Positions 43,393-53,054 of a stretch of DNA of 64,000 nt are shown here, piece after piece (within the stretch, counting starts at the first letter, position 1; each line of letters begins with the position of its first letter). Position numbers and translations under genes: made by a program. The DNA comes from Heyndrickxia oleronia (GTDB taxonomy: Bacteria > Bacillota > Bacilli > Bacillales > Bacillaceae_C). The notes beneath the pieces are model-generated. The model was given only the letters and a program-made list of their open reading frames with translations, ran no database searches and was not told where the DNA came from. The DNA is taken from positions 956,001 through 1,020,000 of the forward strand of contig NZ_CP065424.1 in assembly GCF_017809215.1 (NCBI RefSeq), given 5' to 3'.

Positions 43393-44292
43393 ATGCAGCC
43401 TACTCAATCGAACATTCATTCAGGTAAAGATATTAAGCCATATAGCAAAGCACGAAAACCCCTTAATAAACGCAAAATCATCCGGTATGTTGTATCCTAT
43501 TTCTTTCTAATTATTGTAGCAGTAATAATGATCGTGCCTTTTCTGTGGTCTGCTTCAACTGCATTAAAAGGTCAAAATGAAACAATATTTTCCTTTCCTC
43601 CACAGTTTATTCCTGAACATATTACTCTTGAAAACTTTGTGAAGGTATGGAATACAATTCCTATTGGTCGTTATCTATGGAATAGTACAGTTTTAGCTTT
43701 TTGGGGTGTTGTTTTGCCTTTATTATTTTGCTCTTTAGCAGCTTTTCCATTGGCACGAATGAATTTCAAAGGAAAAAATATCGTATTTCTCACAATACTA
43801 GGAACGATGATGATTCCTGGAGAGGTGACAATGATACCAATCTATATCATCTTGCAAAAACTTCACCTGATTGGATCATATACAGGGGTTATTTTACCAG
43901 GAGCTGTTTCGGCATTTGGAATCTTTCTGATGAGGCAAGCATTTATGGGGATTCCAAAGGAAATAGATGAGTCTGCCATTATGGATGGGGCATCAACTCT
44001 GCAAATTTGGTGGCATATTATGATGCCAATGGTCAAACCAATGTTGGCAACACTTGCGATACTAAGCTTTATCGGATCATGGAATAGTTTCTTATGGCCA
44101 CTTCTCGTATTGCAGGATCCAAATACGTATCCTTTAACAATCGGACTATATGATTTGAAGGGAGCATTTGTATCAGATACGAGATTAGTATCTGCAGGAG
44201 CTATCATCGCTCTTATTCCTATTTTAGTTGTATTTATCGCATTTCAAAACTACTTTATTAAAGGTGCATACAGCAGTGCAGTAAAGGGATAA
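43393..44292 (+). CDS. Sugar ABC transporter permease, MalG family
   Basis: The 299-residue product has six TM segments and the EAA loop DESAIMDGASTLQIWWHIMMPMVKP. AGGAGG lies 6 nt before the ATG and the gene follows its partner by 12 nt. It ends GAYSSAVKG, a normal MalG-family C terminus. Forms the importer with the two preceding gene products. Confidence 0.9.
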   Translation: MQPTQSNIHSGKDIKPYSKARKPLNKRKIIRYVVSYFFLIIVAVIMIVPFLWSASTALKGQNETIFSFPPQFIPEHITLENFVKVWNTIPIGRYLWNSTVLAFWGVVLPLLFCSLAAFPLARMNFKGKNIVFLTILGTMMIPGEVTMIPIYIILQKLHLIGSYTGVILPGAVSAFGIFLMRQAFMGIPKEIDESAIMDGASTLQIWWHIMMPMVKPMLATLAILSFIGSWNSFLWPLLVLQDPNTYPLTIGLYDLKGAFVSDTRLVSAGAIIALIPILVVFIAFQNYFIKGAYSSAVKG

Positions 44293-44323
44293 CAATCTTG
44301 GTGAATGAATAAGAGGTGAAATG

Positions 44324-45031
44324 ATGGAAAAACAAACATTCCTAGATTTAATCAAAGGAAAATTAATCGTATCATGTCAGGCATTAGAGGATGAACCATT
44401 ACATGGTTCTGAATATATGGCGAAAATGGGTCTTGCAGCTAAAATAGGCGGTGCCGTTGCCATACGTGCAAATGGGAAAGAAGATATTATTGCAATCAAG
44501 AAATTAACAGGTCTACCAACTATCGGAATCATAAAGCGGAATTATTCGGGTAGTGAAATTTTTATTACTCCTACTCTAAAAGAAGTAGAAGAACTCATTG
44601 AATCAGGAGCGGATGTCATTACCCTTGATGCAACAGCAAGAATGAGACCGAATGGGATTACTTTACATGAAATGATTACTTTTATTAGGGAAAATAGCAA
44701 TAGCCTTGTGATGGCTGATGTTTCGACTTTTGAAGAAGGAGTAATAGCAGTCGAGGAGGGGTGTGATCTAATTTCTACAACTCTATCAGGCTATACCTCC
44801 TATAGTCCAAAATTAGATGGTCCAGATTTTTCTTTAATAAAAGAACTCACTTCATCCTTTGATGTTCCAGTTGTTGCCGAGGGGAGAATTTCAACACCAG
44901 AAGAGGCAGTGATGGCATTTAAGCAGGGGGCTCATTCGGTCGTAGTAGGAACGGCGATTACAAGGCCACAGGTTTTAACAAAAAGGTTTGTAGAGAGCTT
45001 GGAAAAAAATAGTCTTAACATAATGTCTTGA
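44324..45031 (+). CDS. nanE: N-acetylmannosamine-6-phosphate 2-epimerase NanE (copy 1)
   Basis: Converts ManNAc-6-P to GlcNAc-6-P. The 235-residue TIM barrel has LIVSCQALEDEPLHGS, IGIIKRNYSGSEIFITPT with the catalytic Lys, DVITLDATARMRPNG, MADVSTFEEG, CDLISTTLSGYT, and VVAEGRI with GAHSVVVGTAITRP. ATG at 44324 is 5 nt after AGGTG; ATG at 44321 is the alternative. Its place after an ABC importer suggests the imported compound yields ManNAc. A second NanE is at 57078. Confidence 0.93.
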   Translation: MEKQTFLDLIKGKLIVSCQALEDEPLHGSEYMAKMGLAAKIGGAVAIRANGKEDIIAIKKLTGLPTIGIIKRNYSGSEIFITPTLKEVEELIESGADVITLDATARMRPNGITLHEMITFIRENSNSLVMADVSTFEEGVIAVEEGCDLISTTLSGYTSYSPKLDGPDFSLIKELTSSFDVPVVAEGRISTPEEAVMAFKQGAHSVVVGTAITRPQVLTKRFVESLEKNSLNIMS

Positions 45032-45078
45032 ATCAGAAAATAGTTTCAAACAAATCTTATTAATGAGGAGTGTTTCTT

Positions 45079-46176
45079 TTGCCATATTTTCAACCGAACC
45101 AAGAAGCATTTAATTTTCTCAAACATATGATTCTTGTAGGTGGAAATGTCGATAATCCTTGGGGAAAAGATGATTTTTTGCATTATGTTACTCATTTGGA
45201 TAAGCAGGGGAAGTCAGATGATTGGATGTTTGATAGTTTTGCCTTTTGGCATTTTAAGTCCCCGAAGGGAGGATATCTTTATTCAGATGTGAATATTGGT
45301 ACAACTAAGAATGGAGAAGGGAATTTTTATGCAGTCCCTGCCCCTAACCCTGGAAATTTAGCAGACTGGGAGGCGATTATTGATTGGTATTTTATGCCTG
45401 ATGTTTTCGCAGATGCCCTTAATCAAGCAATTAATGCGGGAATTGAGACGCTTGGATCACCTAAACATAAGCGCAATTTAATTATTACGATTCCTTATCC
45501 GGGTCCATTACAATCAAAATTTGGAACCATTGATGGAGCTCCATTGAATTTTAGTGTTCAAGGACAGAATTTACAGCATGCAACAGAAGCTCGTTTAGTC
45601 GCTTGTAAATGGTTTATAAATAGAGTGATAGAAAGATTTTCGCAGCAAAACTATGAACATCTTCATTTATTAGGATTTTATTGGACATTTGAGACAATAC
45701 ATAGAAGCTGGGATATTGATGATCATTGGCTGTTGAAGGAACTATATCAATACATCGAACAACAAGGTAAAAAGTTCTTTTGGATTCCTTTTTATAGCTC
45801 ATATAATATTCATCAGCTGGATAACTATCAGGACTATTATTTCCATTCTGCTTTTCTCCAGCCTAATTATATGTTTTATAAAGACTTTACTGGTGTAAAG
45901 GATGCTGCAAAGGCAGCAGAGGAAAGGAATGCAGGGGTTGAAATGGAATTCTATACTGCGAATAACGAATCAATGGCAGAGAAAGCGGAACGATTAAAAC
46001 GATTTGATTGTTATTTAGAGGGAGGGATTCTTCATAAATATATGAAGGAATCGGCTATTGCTTGGTTTGATGGAGGAAAGGCATTATACAGAATCTATCA
46101 TGGCTCAGATGAAAAAGAAAGAGAATATTATGACAAAATTTATCAATTTGTAAATGGAAGCTACACGTTATCGTAG
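45079..46176 (+). CDS. DUF4855-type protein, putative glycan-active enzyme
   Basis: The 365-residue product has no signal peptide and, as far as I can tell, matches the DUF4855 family (LVGGNVDNPWGKDDF, FDSFAFW, ITIPYPGP, LLGFYWTFETIHRSWDID, FFWIPFYSS, FLQPNYMFYKD, GVEMEFYT). The alternating pattern and acidic motifs suggest a TIM-barrel hydrolase, cytoplasmic here. Activity is unproven. TTG at 45079 is 8 nt after GAGGAG; the upstream GTG overlaps that site. Next to NanE, a hydrolase of the imported oligosaccharide is the natural guess. Confidence 0.72.
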   Translation: MPYFQPNQEAFNFLKHMILVGGNVDNPWGKDDFLHYVTHLDKQGKSDDWMFDSFAFWHFKSPKGGYLYSDVNIGTTKNGEGNFYAVPAPNPGNLADWEAIIDWYFMPDVFADALNQAINAGIETLGSPKHKRNLIITIPYPGPLQSKFGTIDGAPLNFSVQGQNLQHATEARLVACKWFINRVIERFSQQNYEHLHLLGFYWTFETIHRSWDIDDHWLLKELYQYIEQQGKKFFWIPFYSSYNIHQLDNYQDYYFHSAFLQPNYMFYKDFTGVKDAAKAAEERNAGVEMEFYTANNESMAEKAERLKRFDCYLEGGILHKYMKESAIAWFDGGKALYRIYHGSDEKEREYYDKIYQFVNGSYTLS

Positions 46177-46204
46177 GCTAAACTACGAAAAGGAAAGGAA
46201 AAAA

Positions 46205-47062
46205 ATGAATACAAAAACAATCTCTAATCCAATCATACTCATTTCAACCATTTATAAGTCATTAACTAAAGCAGAACAAAAGGTGGCTGACTTTGTGATT
46301 GCGGATACGCAAGAAACCGTCTATTCATCGGTAACGGATCTTGCGGAAAAGTCAGGAGTAGGAGAAACAACCGTCATTCGCTTTTGCAGGAAGCTAGGGT
46401 ATCGCGGATACCAAGAATTTAAACTGGCAATTGCCCAAAATCTTGCAGACCCAGATGAACAAGTACATGGAAAAATTGAGGAAAATGATAATATTGAAAC
46501 GATCTTGAAAAAAATTACCTCGCAAAATGTTCAAACATTGGAGAGTACCCTCCAATTATTAGAATCACAAAAACTTGATAAAGCTGTCGAAGCCATTATG
46601 TCGGCGAATAAGCTATACTTTTTTGGAGTCGGCTCCTCTGGGCTTACAGCTTTTGATGGAAAATATCGATTTATGAGGTTGGGGTATCATGTAGAACAAT
46701 CATCAGACTCCCATATTATGGCGATGAATGCAGCTCTTGTCTCAAAAAACGATGTTGTCTTTGGTATTTCAACCTCAGGGAGCACGAAGGATGTTGTGGA
46801 TGCAATAGCCATAGCAAAGGAAAATAACGCTTTTATCATTTGTATTACAAACCATGCTAAATCACCGATTACTCAATATGCGGATGTTATCTTACTAGCT
46901 GCCTCGAAGGAAACTCCACTACAGGGTGGGGCTTTTGCATCAAAAATTGCCCAGTTACATTTACTAGATGTTTTAACAACCATTATCGTATTAAAGCAAA
47001 AGGAAAAAACCTTCCAATCAATTGAGAAGACCGCAAAGGCGGTATTGGATAAGATGTACTGA
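46205..47062 (+). CDS. RpiR-family regulator of the ABC-sugar locus
   Basis: The 285-residue product has an HTH_6 domain (KAEQKVADFVIADTQETV, SGVGETTVIRFCRKLGY) and a SIS domain (LYFFGVGSSGLTAFDGKYRF, FGISTSGSTKDVVDAI). SIS domains in this family bind amino-sugar or sugar phosphates. ATG at 46205 has AAAGGAAAGG upstream. It is embedded in the operon and is the probable ligand of the TGGTGAAT-N9-ATTCACCA site at the operon promoter. Confidence 0.88.
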   Translation: MNTKTISNPIILISTIYKSLTKAEQKVADFVIADTQETVYSSVTDLAEKSGVGETTVIRFCRKLGYRGYQEFKLAIAQNLADPDEQVHGKIEENDNIETILKKITSQNVQTLESTLQLLESQKLDKAVEAIMSANKLYFFGVGSSGLTAFDGKYRFMRLGYHVEQSSDSHIMAMNAALVSKNDVVFGISTSGSTKDVVDAIAIAKENNAFIICITNHAKSPITQYADVILLAASKETPLQGGAFASKIAQLHLLDVLTTIIVLKQKEKTFQSIEKTAKAVLDKMY

Positions 47063-47155
47063 TAATTTGGAATGGATTAAGGTCTTCAATCGATAGTTAT
47101 TCGTGTAATTTATCCAGTTAGCAATAGAGGAATATTTATTGAAAAGGGGATATGT

Positions 47156-47998
47156 ATGAAAACAAGTGTTAGTATGTATAGTTTACACCGGTATGTGAAA
47201 CAAGAAAATCTTGATGTGTTTGGGTTTATTCAATATGCGGCTACCATTGGTGTAGATGGGGTTGAATTATTAGATATATATTGGAAAAACGAACAAGAAG
47301 AAATCCCGCAAGTTCTTTCCTTATTAGCTGAGAATAACCTCCAAGTAAGTGCTTATGATATAACAAATAATTTTGTTAAGCCGGATGAAAAGGAGAGGCA
47401 ACATGAAATAAATAGAGTTCATCAGGCGATTGATATTGCAAAGGAATTAAATACAAATGTTGTTCGAATATTTAGTGGGGATATTTTAGAGGGGGTTCCT
47501 TTTGAACAAGGGAAAGAGTGGATCATTGAAAGTTTAAAAGAATGTGCAACATATGCTGAACGGCAAGGTGTGATTTTAGGTATTGAAAACCATGGATATT
47601 TTGCAGGACGTAGTGAGCAAATTATAGAATTAATTCATACTGTGAATTCACCGAATATTCTTAGCACTCTTGATACAGGTAACTTTCTATTAGTTGATGA
47701 GAATCCCAATGATGCTGTTACAAAAGTTAAACAATATGTAGCCCATGTTCATTTTAAAGATTTCATAAAAATGAGCAGTGATTATGATGGCCCTGCCTTT
47801 AAATCGTTATCGGGTAACAAGTTTTTAGGAACTGTAGCTGGTGAGGGAAATGTTGATCTCAACCATGTGATTTCTGAATTAAAAAACGTGGGGTATACTG
47901 GTTGGTTATCTGTTGAGTTTGAAGGGGCAGAAGATCCTAAAGTAGGAACAGAGAAATCGGTAAGTAAGTTGAAGAAATTACTACCAGCTAGAACATAA
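47156..47998 (+). CDS. Sugar-phosphate isomerase/epimerase (xylose-isomerase-like TIM barrel)
   Basis: The 280-residue product has the metal tetrad of the AP_endonuc_2 family: Glu144 (GIENHG), Asp173 (STLDTGN), His199 (AHVHFKD) and Glu254 (SVEFEG). Relatives act as ketose epimerases, inosose dehydratases or 3-keto-glycoside lyases. The last option fits the Gfo/Idh/MocA oxidoreductases downstream, which can produce 3-keto-sugars. AAAAGGGG precedes the ATG. Confidence 0.85.
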   Translation: MKTSVSMYSLHRYVKQENLDVFGFIQYAATIGVDGVELLDIYWKNEQEEIPQVLSLLAENNLQVSAYDITNNFVKPDEKERQHEINRVHQAIDIAKELNTNVVRIFSGDILEGVPFEQGKEWIIESLKECATYAERQGVILGIENHGYFAGRSEQIIELIHTVNSPNILSTLDTGNFLLVDENPNDAVTKVKQYVAHVHFKDFIKMSSDYDGPAFKSLSGNKFLGTVAGEGNVDLNHVISELKNVGYTGWLSVEFEGAEDPKVGTEKSVSKLKKLLPART

Positions 47999-48072
47999 GA
48001 CACTTAATGTGAAGGGGAGTTCCCATAATAGGTACTTCCCATATTATCTTTTTAGAAATGGGAGGAGCCCAA

Positions 48073-48693
48073 TTGTTTAAACCAGACAGTAAATTATATA
48101 GAATCATGGAGTTCATCGGAAACTTTTGTTTACTAAATATTTTATGGATCATCTGCTCACTCCCGTTAATTACAATTTTTGCATCAACCACAGCCATGTA
48201 TGGAGTGATTAGGGATTGGTCGAAAAATGATGATCCCGCCATAATAAAAACATTTTTTTTAAATTTTAAAAAGTATTTTATGAAAAGTTTGATCATTGGT
48301 ATTTTACAAAGTCTTATTATGATTATTCTAGTGAGTGATTTCTTGTTCGTTTGGAATATGGATGGAACACTTAAATACATCTTATTCCCGCTGTTTATTA
48401 TAATCGGTCTCTTTTTTCTATTTATTTCATCTTATCTTTATCCTTTAGTTGTTGATGATGATCGATCACTTAAACAGCTGATCAGGCAATCTGTTTATTT
48501 AGCGGTTACTCGACCTGCATATCCAACAATGGTTCTGTTATTTGCTAGTATCGCTGTTCTTATTTGTACATATATTCATGTTCTACCAATATTATTTGCC
48601 TTTAGTATTACAGGCCTCATACATTACCAAATTATTCAGCGGGCGCTAGGGAAGAAGGATAATACGAGTATAAGAGTTTGGAAAGGAGTTTGA
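48073..48693 (+). CDS. DUF624 (YesL-type) membrane protein
   Basis: The 206-residue product has about five TM segments and the family start FKPDSKLYRIMEFIGNFCLLNILWIICSLPLIT. DUF624 proteins are regular companions of carbohydrate ABC importers in Firmicutes (YesL, YteU); the role is unknown. TTG at 48073 is 7 nt after GGGAGGAG. Its stop overlaps the ribosome binding region of the DUF4127 gene. Confidence 0.85.
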   Translation: MFKPDSKLYRIMEFIGNFCLLNILWIICSLPLITIFASTTAMYGVIRDWSKNDDPAIIKTFFLNFKKYFMKSLIIGILQSLIMIILVSDFLFVWNMDGTLKYILFPLFIIIGLFFLFISSYLYPLVVDDDRSLKQLIRQSVYLAVTRPAYPTMVLLFASIAVLICTYIHVLPILFAFSITGLIHYQIIQRALGKKDNTSIRVWKGV

Positions 48694-48695
48694 TG

Positions 48696-50252
48696 ATGAA
48701 GGTTGTTTATTTACCACTTGATGAGAGGCCATGTAATTTAAAATATCCGCAGCAATTAGCGGCAGCTACGGATATTCAACTTTTTACCCCTTCAAAACAA
48801 ATATTGGGTAGAAAGAAGAATCCTGCCAAGTTTGAGGATATTCGAAGCTGGCTATTACGAGAAACGAAAGAAGCAACACATCTTATCCTCTCTTTAGACA
48901 TGCTCGTTTATGGTGGAATTGTACCATCGAGATTGCATCAGTTAACGGATGAGGAATGTGTAGCGCGCTTAGATGTAATAAAGGAAATAAAGCAGCAAAA
49001 CCAAAGGATCATTATTTATGCATTTAATCTAATTATGAGGGTTCCAAGTTATAACAGCAGTGATGAGGAACCAGATTATTATGCGATATATGGTGAACGA
49101 ATCTCTCACTACGGAAAATTATTAGATAAGAAGGGAAGAGGGGAGCTACTAGAACAGGAAAGCGAGGACTTTATTCTTCTAAAGCAAGAGATACCTGTTG
49201 AAATTCTTAAGGATTTTACTAATAGACGAAGGACTAACTCTGCTACGAATTTAGTGGCTATTGATTTAGTCCAAATAGGGCTAATTGATTTTTTAATCTT
49301 TCCTCTTGATGATAATGCGGAGTATGGATTTAGTGCGATGGAGCAAAGTGATTTATTGTTTAAAGTGGAACAGCTCCAATTAATGGATCGAATCGCTATC
49401 TATCCTGGTGCCGATGAAATTGGCTGTACGTTATTTTCAAAAGTATTTTGTGAGATTCATCAGTACACACCGGCCCTTTATGTAAGATATTCATCTACAA
49501 ATGGTCCCTTTATTATTCCGAAATATGAGGATCGAAGTCTACAGGAAAGCATAAAATCCCATTTAACTGCAAGTGGCGCGGTCATGGTGGATCATTCATT
49601 AGATGCTGATGCAGTTTTGTTCACCCATTCGCCAGCTGTTGGTCAATCAGGGATGGCAGAACCGAATCAGCTTTTCAGTGAAAGACATCGGTCCTATTTT
49701 TCCGAAATCAATTACAGAGAATTTATTCAAGCTATGCAATTCTATCTTTCTAAGAATATGGTTGTAGGAATTGCGGATGTGGCTACCTGTAATGGTAGTG
49801 ATCAAACGCTCATGTATATGCTTAAAAAACAAGGATTACTTGAAAAAATTAGCGCTTATGCAGGTTGGAATACCTCTGGAAATTCCCTCGGTACGGTTAT
49901 TGCACATACAATCATAGAGTCCTATTATCATAAAATGATTGATTATGAGAGGATTGCAAAGAGTCGAGAATTTTATTATTCAAGACTTGTCGAGGATTGG
50001 GGATATCAAACGATTGTGAGAAAGCAGGTTGCAACCAATGATATTCCGCGTTTAGGCTGTACATATTTTGATATATCCAGCCAATTAGAGGTGATTCAAT
50101 CCATAATAAAGCAGAAGCTAGAGCAGTTTATAAAGGAGAATCTGTCCAATCCTGCTGAAGGTAGATTAAAACTAGAGAATGTTACTTCTCCTTGGAAGCG
50201 AATGTTTGAAGTGGACTTTCATTTATCTTATGTCATGGAAAAGATTGTTTAA
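48696..50252 (+). CDS. DUF4127-family protein
   Basis: The 518-residue product begins MKVVYLPLDERPCNLKYPQQL, a signature of DUF4127, with ILSLDMLVYGGIVPSRLH, FNLIMRVPSYNSSDEEPDYY, FLIFPLDDNAEYGFSAMEQ, IAIYPGADEIGCTLFSKV and GWNTSGNSLGTVIAHT. It is cytoplasmic. Conserved acidic and His/Asn groups suggest a metal-dependent enzyme, but no activity is known to me. AAAGGAG is 7 nt before ATG 48696. Being tightly linked to DUF624 and an FAD oxidoreductase suggests a catabolic step for an unusual sugar. Confidence 0.8.
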   Translation: MKVVYLPLDERPCNLKYPQQLAAATDIQLFTPSKQILGRKKNPAKFEDIRSWLLRETKEATHLILSLDMLVYGGIVPSRLHQLTDEECVARLDVIKEIKQQNQRIIIYAFNLIMRVPSYNSSDEEPDYYAIYGERISHYGKLLDKKGRGELLEQESEDFILLKQEIPVEILKDFTNRRRTNSATNLVAIDLVQIGLIDFLIFPLDDNAEYGFSAMEQSDLLFKVEQLQLMDRIAIYPGADEIGCTLFSKVFCEIHQYTPALYVRYSSTNGPFIIPKYEDRSLQESIKSHLTASGAVMVDHSLDADAVLFTHSPAVGQSGMAEPNQLFSERHRSYFSEINYREFIQAMQFYLSKNMVVGIADVATCNGSDQTLMYMLKKQGLLEKISAYAGWNTSGNSLGTVIAHTIIESYYHKMIDYERIAKSREFYYSRLVEDWGYQTIVRKQVATNDIPRLGCTYFDISSQLEVIQSIIKQKLEQFIKENLSNPAEGRLKLENVTSPWKRMFEVDFHLSYVMEKIV

Positions 50253-50291
50253 GCAGTTTGAAAAATTGGTATTTCTGAGAGGTGAGGAAAC

Positions 50292-51872
50292 ATGGCACAG
50301 GAAAAGGACGCAGATATTATTATAATTGGCAGTGGAATAGGTGGTTGTGCTGCAGCACTTGCCGCCGCCCAAATGGGGAAAAAGGTTATTATGACGGAAG
50401 AAACAGATTGGATTGGTGGACAGCTTACAAGTCAAGCTGTTCCTCCGGACGAACATAAATGGATCGAATACTTTGGTTGTACAACGACCTATAGAAAGTT
50501 TCGGAATCGGGTGAGGGAGTATTATCGACGTCATTACCCACTAACAGAGGCCGCAAGAAAAGATGAAGTTTTTAATCCAGGGAATGCTTGGGTCAGTAGG
50601 ATCGCACATGAACCAAGAGTAGCTCTTGCGGTTCTTTATGATATGTTGGCCCCGTATATCAGCAACGCACAAATTACTATTATGCTAAATTATTGTTTGA
50701 CTCGTGCGGAGGTTGAGGGGGATACTGTTAAATCGGTTCACGTACAGAATCAAAAAAATAAGGAAATATTTATATTAAGTGGTAAATACTTTTTAGATGC
50801 AACAGAATGTGGTGACATGCTTCCTATGACTGGCACGGAGTATGTAACAGGGGCTGAAGCAAAATCAGAAACGGGTGAGCCACATGCTCTTGATGGGGCG
50901 CCTATTCCATTAGATATGCAATCCATCACCCATTGTTTTATCGTTGATTATATCGAAGGTGGAAATTTTACGATTGAAAAACCAAAGCAATATGATTTTT
51001 GGAAAAATTATCATGCTGATTTTATGAGCCATAAATTACTAAGTTGGTATGGGGTCGATGGAGTAACAGGTCAATCTAAAAAATTCGGCATGTTTCCTGG
51101 TAAGCATATTTCATTATGGGATTATCGGAGGATCATTGATCGCAACCATTTTCAGCCAAATAGATACGAAGGGGATATTTCCATTATTAATTGGCCACAA
51201 AATGATTATTGGCTAGGTCCGATCATTGATGTCAGTCATGAGGAAAAGATCAAACATTTAGAAGGAGCGAAACAGTTAAGCCTCTCCCTTTTATATTGGT
51301 TACAAACGGAGGCACCTAGGGATGATGGTGGCATTGGTTACCCTGGTTTAAGACTAAGAAAAGATATGGTAGGTACGGAAGATGGTTTAGCTATGCATCC
51401 CTATATTCGGGAATCAAGAAGAATTAAGGCGGAATTTACTGTATTGGAACAACATATTAGTGTGGAGAGCCGTGGTGATAAAGGTATCACGATATTCCCT
51501 GATTCAATTGGAGTAGGCTGGTATTATATTGATTTACATCCAACAGTTGTTACGAATACTACCTGCTATGTACCGAGCTATCCTTTTCAAATTCCATTAG
51601 GCAGTCTTATACCTATACGGATGAATAATTTATTGCCGGCTTGTAAAAACATTGGAGCTACACATTTAACAAATGGATGCTTCCGGCTTCATCCTGTTGA
51701 GTGGAATATTGGAGAATCAGCAGGCTATTTAGCGGCTTATTCGATTGAAAAAGGAATCCTGCCTAGGGACGTTCGAAACAATGAAGAATTACTTTCTGAG
51801 TTTCAACAATTATTAGTTCGTCAGGGAATTGAATTAGATTGGCCAAGAATTGATGGAGCACATGTGAAATAG
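50292..51872 (+). CDS. FAD-dependent oxidoreductase (FAD_oxidored, PF12831 type)
   Basis: The 526-residue product has the dinucleotide fold DIIIIGSGIGGCAAALAAAQMG and the family segments EETDWIGGQLTSQAVPPDEH, FLDATECGDMLPMTGTEYVTGAE and a C-terminal NIGATHLTNGCFRLHPVEWNIGESAG that closes the FAD site. Such proteins accompany carbohydrate loci and may oxidise polyols or keto-sugars. No signal peptide. GAGGTGAGG precedes the ATG. Together with three Gfo/Idh/MocA genes it makes four oxidoreductases in one locus. Confidence 0.82.
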   Translation: MAQEKDADIIIIGSGIGGCAAALAAAQMGKKVIMTEETDWIGGQLTSQAVPPDEHKWIEYFGCTTTYRKFRNRVREYYRRHYPLTEAARKDEVFNPGNAWVSRIAHEPRVALAVLYDMLAPYISNAQITIMLNYCLTRAEVEGDTVKSVHVQNQKNKEIFILSGKYFLDATECGDMLPMTGTEYVTGAEAKSETGEPHALDGAPIPLDMQSITHCFIVDYIEGGNFTIEKPKQYDFWKNYHADFMSHKLLSWYGVDGVTGQSKKFGMFPGKHISLWDYRRIIDRNHFQPNRYEGDISIINWPQNDYWLGPIIDVSHEEKIKHLEGAKQLSLSLLYWLQTEAPRDDGGIGYPGLRLRKDMVGTEDGLAMHPYIRESRRIKAEFTVLEQHISVESRGDKGITIFPDSIGVGWYYIDLHPTVVTNTTCYVPSYPFQIPLGSLIPIRMNNLLPACKNIGATHLTNGCFRLHPVEWNIGESAGYLAAYSIEKGILPRDVRNNEELLSEFQQLLVRQGIELDWPRIDGAHVK

Positions 51873-52085
51873 TGTTGTGTAGTATATAATAAGTTTTCTT
51901 AATAATCTAATAAGTGATTCATGAAAAAAATACTCGACAACAAAGGAATAGAATAAAGGTGAATTTGGTATTGAAAGCGAAATTATTCCTACTCAGCTGA
52001 AAATGTGTGAAAAGGGAAATGAAGAAAAATCGTGGGTTACATGATAATGAACATTTCGCGGCGAAAAAGATAGGAGGCATAAGAA
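51873..52085. other. 213-bp gap inside the sugar locus
   Basis: Contains a weak cre-like TGAAAGCGAAATTA near 51974 and a short open stretch (GEFGIESEIIPTQLKMCEKG) that may be a relic. No terminator is seen, so co-transcription with the upstream genes remains possible, though an internal promoter is also plausible. Confidence 0.35.
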
Positions 52086-53054
52086 ATGAAGCTTGCAATC
52101 ATCGGGACAGGAAGTCAATGTCAGCAACATTTGAGAGCATGGTTAACATTTAGAGAAGTCACAGTTGTAGGGATTATTACGCAGGATTCGACCTTACAGC
52201 AGGAGGCAGAGGTGAATGGGATTACGATTTATAATCGATTAGAATCACTCATTCAATATACAGATGTGGATGTTATTGATGTAGCAACACCGGTTAGAAG
52301 CCCCTTAGAGTTAGTGACTATGGCAGCGGAAGCTAATATTCATGTGATTTATGGAACATTAGCTGCAATTAATAGTAATGAAGTAAGTAAGATGATTTCA
52401 GTTTGCATGAAACATAAAGTACAGCTTTTAATGGGAAATACATACCGTCACACACCTGAATTTATTCAGGCAAGACTTCAAATTAACAAGGGATTGATTG
52501 GAAAAACAGGTGTTATTCGAATAAGGAGTGGAGTCCCGTATCCAAACAATGATGATCAAATAAATATAGATCGTAATTTATTTAATGAGGTGGGCTTACC
52601 TCATTTCGATTGGCTACGTTGGACATTTGGTGAGGCAGAAATGGTGATGTCAAGACGTGTAAATCATTCAGATATCGAGGGTACTCCCATCGAATATGGT
52701 TTTGTCACATTGCGTATGACGGATGGAACAATCGCTTATTTGGAATGTTCTTGGTCTGATTATGCACAGCATACTTCCTTTGAATTGACAGGAAACAAAG
52801 GAATGATTACATATGATAGTCAGGACAATAATCCACTGCTTTTACAAAATCATTTAAGCACTTTAATAGAGTATAAGAAGGAAGGCGTGGATACCCGTAT
52901 TTTTCGTCATTACTTGCAATGTCTACTTGGGAATGAAAAGCCGGCTATGTCAGCAGAGGATGTAATGAAGGCATTGCAACTAGCAGATGCGGCGAATCAA
53001 TCAGTTGCACAAGGACAGCCTGTTTTTCTTTCAAAAGGAGTGGAATGTCTATGA
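52086..53054 (+). CDS. Gfo/Idh/MocA-family protein lacking the EKP motif
   Basis: The 322-residue product has the Rossmann start KLAIIGTGSQCQQHLRAW and the C-terminal substrate-domain motif EVGLPHFDWLRWTFGEAE. Where the family has EKP (with the catalytic or cofactor-contacting Lys), this reads NIHVIYGTLAAIN, so the lysine is absent. It may be non-catalytic, use another residue or serve as a partner of the next two proteins. AGGAGG precedes the ATG. It overlaps the next gene by a few bases. Confidence 0.83.
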   Translation: MKLAIIGTGSQCQQHLRAWLTFREVTVVGIITQDSTLQQEAEVNGITIYNRLESLIQYTDVDVIDVATPVRSPLELVTMAAEANIHVIYGTLAAINSNEVSKMISVCMKHKVQLLMGNTYRHTPEFIQARLQINKGLIGKTGVIRIRSGVPYPNNDDQINIDRNLFNEVGLPHFDWLRWTFGEAEMVMSRRVNHSDIEGTPIEYGFVTLRMTDGTIAYLECSWSDYAQHTSFELTGNKGMITYDSQDNNPLLLQNHLSTLIEYKKEGVDTRIFRHYLQCLLGNEKPAMSAEDVMKALQLADAANQSVAQGQPVFLSKGVECL

